A DNA stretch of 64,000 nucleotides from Cornus controversa (taxonomy: Eukaryota; Streptophyta; Magnoliopsida; Cornales; Cornaceae). Positions within the stretch are counted from its first letter, which is position 1; each line of letters begins with the position of its first letter. Made by a program: the position numbers and the translations under genes. A model generated the notes under the pieces. The model saw only the letters and a program-made list of their open reading frames with translations. It searched no databases and was not told where the DNA came from. Of the stretch, positions 37,733 to 46,131 are shown piece after piece. The stretch lies in NCBI GenBank assembly GCA_026545225.1, contig CM048845.1:57602033-57666032 (forward strand), given 5' to 3'.

Positions 37733-37913
37733 GAGCAATGCTACACATCATGAAAATATTTCATGAATTTTTATCTTGAATGATGTGGCAATTAAATGGT
37801 GAGTTAGTATTGGTGGGATTCCCCCCATACACGGAATGTCAATGGTATTATCACTTGCCACATCATTCATGAAGGCAATTCATGATAAAATTTCATGACG
37901 TTTAGCATTTCCC
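37733..37913. mobile_element. Mutator-type MITE with 9-bp target duplication
   Basis: The 181-bp element has imperfect terminal inverted repeats of about 55 bp (gagcaatgctacacatcatg against the reverse complement of gtttagcatttccc, both leading to gaatgatgtggcaa). The exact 9-bp repeat TTCTATTAT flanks it (37,724-37,732 and 37,914-37,922). A 9-bp duplication points to the Mutator superfamily. Copies B and C carry the uninterrupted site (tgttctattatatct), so it inserted in D after the duplications. Confidence 0.9.
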
Positions 37914-38721
37914 TTCTATTATATCATGTTTTTTACATCATCTCCTAAACATCTAAGATTATAATTTCTTGTCTCCTAAGTTTACTTAACCTCCAAATTC
38001 TTCAAAACCATCTAAGATTATGGTTTCTTGTCTCCTAAGTTTACTTAGTCTCCAATTTCTTTAGGACTAGAATTTCTTGTTTTCCAAGTTTACTTAGCCT
38101 ACAAGATAATGTGTCTATTAATAAGGGTTTATGTATTGTTCATAATATATTAATATCAATTCAATGAAATATACAATTTTTCAATAAATTTAAGATAAAA
38201 AAATATTTACTATTTTCTGTCAGCAATCATCAGAAGAGCTTTGTTTGAGAGAGAGAGAGGTGTTTCTCGTTGACTTCAAACAGGTTGTCTCTTGTTATCT
38301 TCTTCTTTCAATCTTTGACTTGTCTTGTTTCTCGATGAATTATTTAATTTCGTTTGTTTAATCACATCTTTCATGTTTATACATATCAATTGAATGTTCT
38401 TTTCTTTTGTTTTCCATTTGTTTTCTTATTATATATGTCATTTGTTTAATTAATTAATTCCTTTTTTCATGTTTTATACACATATTTATATGCACGCGTG
38501 TATATATATATATATAGAAATTATAGAAAACGATATTGGCGTCCATATAAGAGCATGCAATACACTCGATCTTTCTTAAGAACACTCATCAAGCAATACA
38601 CTCGTTTATTAGTCTGCAATTATTTTCGTCTATTTTTTTTTTCTATTTCCGTTTTATATTCACACAGTTTTGGTCTGCAAATTTGGATTCTAAGAAATTA
38701 CATCTGCTTCATGCTTTCCTA

Positions 38722-38761
<40 letters not shown>

Positions 38762-39289
38762 ACGTAATTTTCTGTGTATATTGCTTCTTCATCAATCCCT
38801 CCCTTGACATATAATACACTGAAGGCACTTGGAAATTTTGGATGCTAAGAATATATATATATATATACATCACACTATCAATCTGGAAGATGTTCTAGAA
38901 CTCTGTTAGGTTTAGGTATTTGATTGATTGTTCTTGGGCCGTGTTGGGTTTCTGTGCCTTGCTTGATTTTGTATCTTTTTGTTGGGCTTTATCCTTGTAG
39001 GTCTGCCTCTACCTTGTGTATATATAACTTAATTTATACAATTGTTTGACTTTTCGAAAAATAAAAAAACATGTTCATTATATTAATTCTGTTTCTAAAT
39101 TCTTGGTCAAATTAATTACTCTGTATAGGTTATATTTTGACATCAAATGCTTTCTGTACAACTATATGTTTTATTGAATGTAATTGTGTAAAATGAAAAA
39201 GTTCTTTTACATCACTAAAGTTTCTTATTCTCTTTAATATTTGTGTTTTAGTTTTTGATGAATCCAAACTCAATTAATCAGTTGAAAAG

Positions 39290-39367
39290 CTTTCACCCTC
39301 TCTCACCATGCAGCCAATCACTATCTTATAGAGATATTGTTGGCAGCATGGAGAGAGAGGGCGAAAG
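39290..39367 (+). ncRNA. Candidate MIRNA-like hairpin, copy D
   Basis: It has the same stem as copy B (ctttc...ctctctcaccatgcagccaa pairing with ttggcagcatggagagag...gaaag). A second, armless repeat of the 3' half lies at about 39,470-39,540. It sits roughly 0.9 kb upstream of the start codon at 40,283 on the same strand, so it could be part of that gene's leader transcript or an independent RNA. Confidence 0.4.
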
Positions 39368-40282
39368 GTTTACCACTAACTTAAACGACTTTGGATTCTA
39401 TTATTATTCTAAACGCATACATTCTTCTCTATTCGCCTTTGGTATCTCTTTACTATTTGTGTTTCATTTTTCGATAGATCCAAATTCAATTAACGAGTAT
39501 CTTATGAGATATTGTTGGCAGCATATAGAGAGAGAGAGAGTTTTACCATTGGCTTAATGTGAGTTTGGATTCTCTTATTATCTTCTTTTTCTTAAGTTTT
39601 GGATTTGCTCCATGCGCACACATTCTTCTCTATTCGTCTTTGGTATCTCTTGACTTGCAAGGTATGAATTCATGTTTTAAATAAAGTGAATTTCAGAAAA
39701 CCCTTTTCTTATATTCTTGCTTAATGATGGAGTTATTTGTTTGTTTATCATTTAGGTTGAACATTCAAGCAGGGGATTGTGAATCATATACAGTTGTTTA
39801 TATATATATATATATATATATATGACACTCACAATTTAATGTTGAAACTTGAAAGAATCTTTAATGAGGGTTTTTTTTTTGGTCAAATTACTTTTGTATA
39901 AAATTTTTTTTTCTTTAGCAAGTTAAATTAAGTATGAGAAGATAATCTCTTGGCACAAGTAATTTGATATATCTCCTTGTAAAATATTTTGGAAGAATTT
40001 TTAAATTTTAAATAAATAGAAATAATTTTATATATATATATATATATATGATGTAGTGTGATTTACTTAATCCTTAAAAATAAATAAATAAGAAAGAAAT
40101 TTAGACATTTATCCTTAGATACAGACAAGTTTAGTTTCTACGGACCATTCATCATTTCCCCCATACAAATTCTCAGAAATTAACAGCTTTATCCATCTCC
40201 ACAACCTCAATGTGAGGCTCTCATTTGCCTAAGATAACATGCATGGCCTCTGCAAGTACAAGTCTTTCTTAGAGAAAAGACT

Positions 40283-40738
40283 ATGAAGAAAAAACAAGAG
40301 CTTGAAGATGATGAGCATGAACATGAACTCGAAATCATCAAGGCTGTGGCACAGGCGTGGCACGGTCACTCCAGCAGCAGTAGGAGTCCTAGAAGCACCA
40401 ACGAATTTGATGCTCGTCGCCTAAATTTCAAGAGCAAGCCCACTCGATTCAAGCTCGAAGCCATGAACGAGTCATCATCATCATCGGCTAAAAACTGGGA
40501 TTTTGGGCAATCACTTTGGGACTCTTATGAAATTGTGGCCGTGTCCAAAAGGTTAGAGGAAGGGCTAGTGTTAGACCCCCAATTCACTACCTTGGAGGAC
40601 ACCATTCGGATGAACAAGAGGCGAAAGGAGAGTAAGAATAGTCTGAGAAACTTGTTCAAGCAGATGTCTTCCAAGAGATTTAAAGAAGCTCATGTTCCCC
40701 ATGAGGAGGAGGAGGAGGAGGAGGGAACACAATTTTGA
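40283..40738 (+). CDS. Uncharacterised plant-specific small protein, 151 aa
   Basis: The single-exon frame starts MKKKQELEDDEHEHELEIIK. It has a serine-rich stretch (about residues 30-40), a 'NEFDARRLNFKSKPTRFKLE' region (44-63), a 'NWDFGQSLWDSYEIVAVSKR' block (71-90), a basic part (RMNKRRK, about 111-117, and KQMSSKRFKE, about 128-137) and a glutamate run near the C-terminus. The W-D-[FL]-G-x-x-L-x-D-S-Y-E motif is, as far as I recall, shared by a family of small plant proteins of unknown function. The basic segment could be a nuclear signal. A broken copy at 31,228-31,425 keeps the same reading frame in part, which supports this as a real gene. No catalytic or membrane feature is visible. 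The upstream region is the fourfold-duplicated segment. Confidence 0.75.
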   Translation: MKKKQELEDDEHEHELEIIKAVAQAWHGHSSSSRSPRSTNEFDARRLNFKSKPTRFKLEAMNESSSSSAKNWDFGQSLWDSYEIVAVSKRLEEGLVLDPQFTTLEDTIRMNKRRKESKNSLRNLFKQMSSKRFKEAHVPHEEEEEEEGTQF

Positions 40739-41818
40739 TCTTTATGTTTAGTTACTTGTTATCAATTCCATATTTTCTTTTCTTTTCTTTTCTTTTCTTA
40801 TTGATGTTTGATAACATTAAACAGAAACCTCATTTTAGTGGCTTCTCTTTGAGATTACAAGTACTTGTTCTTGAATGGTGTGTTTGGTTGGGAGGAAAAT
40901 ATAGTGGAAGATGTTCCAACTCAACTCAATTCAGCATTACTTTTTTCGACATTGCTGACCTGAAATCACAGGCTGCTCATGTATATGTAGCACTAAGCCT
41001 TCACAAATCACAAATAGTATCTCATAGTTGGCTATAAAATTCTAAGTACCAGTTCTCACATGTCTTGGCTTATGAATCTGGTTTCGTGTAAAGAGATCGA
41101 ATTGAAGGTATAAGAACGAACAAGACCAACAATCTGATTCAGTTTGCACAAGTTCTGAGAACAAATTGCTTTGCAAGTATTTCCCAAATCAATTTTTTTT
41201 TGTAGCTGGAATGACATTGATGTCGCTTCTTGCTAAGTCACATAATTCTTCTAAATGAGTGTCGCTCTCACGCTCCGTAGTTCTGCCATTAGATTCAATT
41301 TTTATACTAAAAATGTTTTATCAAATTTCTTGCAAATCAAAGAAACATCACAAGATGAGTTTTAGCATTTACAATTCCAAATCTATATAAAAAGCATTAC
41401 AGCCGAAACAGTCATGAAAAGGGAGACCTAAACACACACATAAAGTGATGTGAAAAGGGAGACCTAAATACACACATAAAGTGATGGTTATGAGACTGGA
41501 ACTCTCACCGTTAACACCAATATTCGAGCATTTTAAATCTAAATTAGGCAACGGACCTCAAGTCCAAATAAATTTATTAATCAATTGGAAAGAACAGGTT
41601 TTTTTTCCCTCTCTCCCCCTAGGTTTCCAAGAATTTTTGTTGTTTTTGGATGGAATTCCAAGAATTTTTGTTGCTTTCACCTTTGAATGAGAAAATTGTT
41701 TCATGAGAACATATTAACCTTGAACCACCTAGGGAAGAGGATTCTCTCTTGCGGGAGGGGATCCTGTGCACCAAATGAGTGTCATTTTGGTGCACAGGCA
41801 TGAAGCCAATACTAACTC
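40739..41818. other. 3' region and spacer
   Basis: Just after the stop lies a (cttt)n tract (40,777-40,800), and the next few hundred bases are probably 3' untranslated. Farther on, a ~37-bp tandem duplication (aaaagggagacctaaacaca, 41,415-41,487) is visible. No other gene is supported. Confidence 0.5.
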
Positions 41819-42329
41819 TGTAAAGACCTTGGTTGTGTGGAAGAGGTGTGTTTGTCCCCTCTTGTCTCCAAGGGTGCCCAATCCCATATCGCCTGGGTGT
41901 AGAAAGAGGATGTGCTATATATGTGGTGTGCTTTCTCCAAATGGTATAAGGCCTTTTGGGATAAAACCCAAGAGCAAAACCGTGCGGGCTGGGCCCAAAG
42001 CGGACAATATCATACCATGTGGTGGAGCGGGCTGTTACAGATGGTATCAGAGCCTGACCCAGCCGGAAGTGTGTCGACGAGGACGTCGGGCCTCCAAGGG
42101 GGGTGGATTGTAAAGACCTTAGTTGTGTGGAAGAGGTGTGTTTGTCCCCTCTTGTCCCCAAGGGTGCCCAATCCCATATCGCCTGGGTGTAGAAAGAGGA
42201 TGTGTTATATATGTGGTGTGCTCTCTTCAAATGGTATGAGGCCTTTTGGAATAAAATCCAAGAGCAAAACCGTGCGGGCTGGGCCCAAAGCGGACAATAT
42301 CATACCATGTGGTGGAGCGGGCTGTTACA
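41819..42329 (+). mobile_element. Complete TRIM retrotransposon with target duplication
   Basis: Two LTRs of equal length, 221 bp (41,819-42,039 and 42,109-42,329), both start TGTAAAGACCTT and end GGGCTGTTACA. Between them lie the primer binding site TGGTATCAGAGC (42,042-42,053) and a purine-rich tract before the second LTR (about 42,095-42,108). The 5-bp repeat AACTC flanks the element (41,814-41,818 and 42,330-42,334). The element is structurally whole and non-coding, as TRIMs are. The LTRs differ at only a handful of sites (about 3-5%), suggesting an age of a few million years. It shares the ggacaatatcataccatgtg block with the TRIM at 21,667. Confidence 0.93.
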
Positions 42330-42407
42330 AACTCAGTGCTGCCCTAATTGAAGTGCATTCCTAATATTCATAACAACACCATTTTGATATACAGAACACA
42401 CAGTCGA

Positions 42408-42805
42408 AATAAGAGGAGTGCGAGAGTGAAGCACAAAAGTGACAAATTTTATATTATACGAAAAAAGTAACGGAGTGGGAGCGCGTATGAAGGGAGAGAA
42501 CTCATTTAAAAGAATTATGTGACTTAGCTAAGAATCGGATCGAGTCCATCACCATGGGTTGTACTGCTGTATGGCCTAAGTCCTATTGACTTACACAGAA
42601 CACAATTAACTTAAGTCAGACAGAACTGAAGCTCAAATAGGAGCGAGTGCAAGAGTGAAGTACAAAACTGACAAATTTTATATTATACAGAAAAAGTAAC
42701 AGAGTGAGAGCGCGTATGAGACCGAATTATGTGACTTAGCTAAGAACCAGATCGAGTCCATTACCATGGGCTGTAATGCTGTATGGCCTAAGTCCTAGCC
42801 ATTTA
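42408..42805. repeat. Tandem duplication upstream of the PPR gene
   Basis: A block of about 180-220 bp occurs twice (about 42,408-42,588 and 42,638-42,805). Shared phrases include tgacaaattttatattatac, gagagcgcgtatga, atgtgacttagctaagaa and gtatggcctaagtcct. It ends about 75 bp before the PPR start codon, so the promoter of that gene contains duplicated sequence. Confidence 0.8.
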
Positions 42806-42880
42806 ATTAGTAGCTGCGCTAACTCTTAAAACAAAGAAGAGCCTCTTCGAGCTTATTCTTTCAACCATTAACATCACAGA

Positions 42881-44977
42881 ATGGGCTTTACTCTTCCCCT
42901 CTTTCCCGCCAAAACCTCAACTGCTACGACTGTTATCACTCAATTTCCAGAGAACCCTAAAACCCTAATCCTTGAACAATGCAAGACCATCAAAGACCTC
43001 AATCAAATCCACGCCCACTTGATCAAAACCCACCTTCTTCACAACCCGGTTGTTGCTGAAAACCTCCTCGAATCGGCAGCCATAATTCTCCCAGAATCCA
43101 TGGACTACGCACTCTCGATTTTCCGAAATCTCAACGAACCTGGATCACCAGCTTATGATATAATGATCAGAGGCTTCACGTTGAAGCAGTCACCGCATGA
43201 AGCCATTCTTTTGTTCAAGCAAATGTGCGAAAACTCTGTTGCACCAGATGAATTCACTTTCCCTTGCATTTTGAAAGCTTGTTCTAGACTACGGGCTTTG
43301 AAGGAAGGTGAACAAATCCATGCCCAGATCACGAAATGCGGGTTTGGATCTAATGGGTTTGTTGAGAACACTTTGATTCACATGTATGCAAATTGTGGCG
43401 AAGTTGAGGTTGCTCGTCATGTGTTTGATGGAATGTCCAAAAGGAGTGTTATTACGTGGAATTCGATGTTTTCTGGGTACACTAAGAGTGGGTATTGGGA
43501 TGAGGTTGTCGAGCTGTTTCGTGAAATGCTGGAATTGGATGTTAGGTTTGATGAGGTTACATTGGTTAGTGTTTTGACCGCGTGTGGAAGGTTGGCTAAT
43601 TTAGAGTTGGGGGAATGGATCAGTGAGTATATAGAGGAAAATGGACTAAAGGGTAATCCTACTTTAGTTACTTCTCTTGTCGATATGTTTGCAAAATGCG
43701 GTCGTGTGGATACTGCAAGGAGTTTGTTTGATCAGATGACTCGGAGGGATGTTGTTGCCTGGAGCGCCATGATCTCTGGTTATAGCCAAGCAAATCGAGG
43801 TAGAGAGGCTCTTGCTCTATTCCATGAGATGCAAAAGGCTAATGTGGAACCCAACGAGATTACTATGGTCAGTGTTCTTGCTTCCTGTTCTTTACTAGGG
43901 GCTCTAGAAACTGGTAAGTGGGTCCATTCGTACATAAAGAAGAAGAGGATGAAGCTTACTGTTACCCTCGGAACTGCATTAGTGGATTTTTATGCAAAAT
44001 GTGGGTCTATAGACAGTTCGCTTGAAGTGTTCAAAAGAATGCCTTCAAAAAATGTCTTGACTTGGACGGTGCTAATTCAAGGTCTTGCTAGCAATGGACA
44101 AGGACATAGGGCTCTTGAGTTCTTCTATTTGATGCGGGAACAGAATATTGAACCAAATGATGTAACTTTCATAGCTGTCCTTTGTGCATGTAGTCATGCG
44201 GGTTTGGTTGATGAGGGTCGGAGTTTCTTTGTTAGTATGAGTATAGATTTTGGTATTGAACCGAGGATTGAGCATTACGGTTGCATGGTTGATATTCTTG
44301 GTAGAGCTGGATTGCTGGAAGAGGCATATCAATTCATAAAAAACATGCCTATTAAACCCAATGCTGTTGTTTGGAGAACATTGTTGGCTTCGTGCAGGGT
44401 TCATAAAAATGTTGAAATTGGGGAAGAATCGCTGAAGCAGGTTGTCAGATTGGAGCCTACGCATAGTGGGGATTACATACTTCTGTCAACCATTTATGCA
44501 TCTGTTGGCAGGTGGGAGGACGCATTGAAGGTGAGGACTCAGATGAAAGAGAAGGGAATAAAAAAGACACCTGGTTGTAGTGTGATCGAGTGTGATGGAG
44601 TCATTCATGAGTTTTTTGCAGAAGACAATGTACATCCACAGATGGAGGATATTTACAATGCAACTGAGAATATGATAAAGCGGATCAAGTTGGCTGGTTA
44701 TGTGCCCAACATTGAAGAGGCAAGACTAGAGGCAGAGCAAGATGACAAGGAAGCTTCGATATCTCACCATAGTGAGAAATTGGCTATTGCCTTTGGCCTT
44801 ATTAGGAGTTCACCAGGGACTACAATCAGAATATCAAAGAATCTTAGAGTATGTACAGATTGTCACATTGCCACAAAAATGATATCAAAGGTTTTCAATA
44901 GAGAAATTGTTGTCCGGGATCGCAACCGCTTCCATCATTTCAAAAATGGGTCATGTTCCTGCAATGACTACTGGTGA
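42881..44977 (+). CDS. PLS-class pentatricopeptide repeat protein, E/E+ and DYW domains, 698 aa
   Basis: An intronless full-length frame encodes an organelle RNA-editing factor type. The N-terminus (MGFTLPLFPAKTSTATT, few acidic residues, hydroxylated) looks like a plastid or mitochondrial targeting peptide. PPR motifs follow from about residue 30 to 500, with recurring 'LIHMYANCGEVEVARHVFDG', 'VITWNSMFSGYTKSG' and 'PDEFTFPCILKACS' patterns of P, L and S motifs. The E/E+ region starts near 'KPNAVVWRTLLASCRVHKN'. The DYW deaminase domain has HSEKLAIAFGL (HxE zinc and glutamate motif), CTDCH (zinc-binding CxxC) and the terminal SCSCNDYW. These proteins bind a specific RNA site through the repeats and convert C to U there. 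The start is the first ATG of the frame, and the usual family length fits. The exact orthologue cannot be assigned by eye. Confidence 0.95.
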   Translation: MGFTLPLFPAKTSTATTVITQFPENPKTLILEQCKTIKDLNQIHAHLIKTHLLHNPVVAENLLESAAIILPESMDYALSIFRNLNEPGSPAYDIMIRGFTLKQSPHEAILLFKQMCENSVAPDEFTFPCILKACSRLRALKEGEQIHAQITKCGFGSNGFVENTLIHMYANCGEVEVARHVFDGMSKRSVITWNSMFSGYTKSGYWDEVVELFREMLELDVRFDEVTLVSVLTACGRLANLELGEWISEYIEENGLKGNPTLVTSLVDMFAKCGRVDTARSLFDQMTRRDVVAWSAMISGYSQANRGREALALFHEMQKANVEPNEITMVSVLASCSLLGALETGKWVHSYIKKKRMKLTVTLGTALVDFYAKCGSIDSSLEVFKRMPSKNVLTWTVLIQGLASNGQGHRALEFFYLMREQNIEPNDVTFIAVLCACSHAGLVDEGRSFFVSMSIDFGIEPRIEHYGCMVDILGRAGLLEEAYQFIKNMPIKPNAVVWRTLLASCRVHKNVEIGEESLKQVVRLEPTHSGDYILLSTIYASVGRWEDALKVRTQMKEKGIKKTPGCSVIECDGVIHEFFAEDNVHPQMEDIYNATENMIKRIKLAGYVPNIEEARLEAEQDDKEASISHHSEKLAIAFGLIRSSPGTTIRISKNLRVCTDCHIATKMISKVFNREIVVRDRNRFHHFKNGSCSCNDYW

Positions 44978-45291
44978 GCCCTTAAACCTAGTTTTATTGC
45001 TGGATTAGAAGAGAAATGTAAACTTCACCTAAATGATCTGTTGCTTTAACTTGGACAACATTGTGTGCCAGAAAATCAATTTGATTAGATGAATTCAAGT
45101 CCCAACTAGAGAGAGAGAGAGTCAATTTGATTTGGAGAAATTATTGGGTACCTGAGAGTACCGACAATGTAGTACTCCTCTGGCCAATGGCGAGTTATTA
45201 TTTCCCATCATTAGGGAAAATAATGAAATGAATTCAAGTCCAAACTCCAAATATCTTATTTTGTCACATTCTTTGTGTTATATGTGTACTT

Positions 45292-45322
<31 letters not shown>

Positions 45323-46131
45323 GTCATGTAGAGTTAGAGAGAGAAAATATTCTGCCTATGGAAACCAGTATTTGTGAATCATGACAGCTCCGGGCTTTTG
45401 AATCTTTTATTGTTGTTGTGAGATAGCATCAGAATCCTTCGATTTAATAAAGTCAAGCATGATGGATTTTGGGATTCTTTTTTATTTGCTTAAAATTAGT
45501 GATCAAAATCTTAATCAGAGGTCCAATTATAGAAAGGAAGGGGAATCTAGACATTCTAGTGTTGTGGAAATTTAAAAATGTAAGCTAGTTGGAATAAATT
45601 AGATTGTAGTCAGAAAAACAATTTTGAATCTTTGAATTTTTTTAGCAACCATGGTGCCCCAAAAACTGGCCATTCCCCCTATAGTCATAAGCAAACACAA
45701 TACATTTAATCATTTCACAATTTTTCCTTTTGGCCACAAACAAATGATAAGAGTTCTGGATGGAATGTGCACCAGAAATTAAGGCTACCTTACAGGCACC
45801 ATAGATGGTGGGTGTTAGTACATTACCAGTGTTCGTGTTGTTTTTTATTTATTTTCTTTGCAAGAATTGGAGCTGGGTGTCTCCATGTTGAAATCCAATC
45901 AAACATCACAAGAAACCCTAATCCAGATTGGAAGTCATATCATGATAGACTCTTCGGTGGAATCTTACAGCTTGAGTAAATTCAGCACCGTGAATATAAA
46001 GCATCATCATCATCCCACAAATCGAGCTTCATGATATCATATAAACTTTACATTCAACATGTTATCAGAATGTACTAATGGGATTAGAGCCTCTTGTTCA
46101 CTGAATTCCCTTTTCATTCGTTTTTTCATGC
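44978..46131. other. Intergenic region between convergent PPR and kinase genes
   Basis: It contains the 3' ends of both genes. A (TA)n run lies at about 45,295-45,321 and a short GA tract at 45,111-45,121. No additional gene is supported. Confidence 0.5.

Larger units (their letters stand above)
36069..40282 (+). repeat. Segmental duplication, copy D, adjoining the intact gene
   Basis: It is collinear with copies A-C from tgatgcaagtg (36,090) to gatgtagtg (40,050), and then runs directly into the gene at 40,283. It contains a local duplication at about 36,180-36,360, a MITE (37,733-37,913), the minisatellite (37,930-38,103) and the hairpin (39,290-39,367). Only this copy is followed by an intact coding region, so it is the natural upstream or leader region of that gene. 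The other copies look like its duplicates. Confidence 0.85.

Noticed and set aside
40735-41037. 100-codon frame directly after the small gene
   Set aside because: It begins in the stop region of the upstream gene, spans a (cttt)n tract and looks like 3' untranslated sequence.
41619-42364. 203-codon minus-strand and 150-codon plus-strand frames
   Set aside because: They run through both TRIM LTRs; the apparent internal repeat in the peptides is the LTR repeat.
44072-44464. 130-codon frame antisense to the PPR gene
   Set aside because: It is a shadow of the PPR coding sequence with no independent features.
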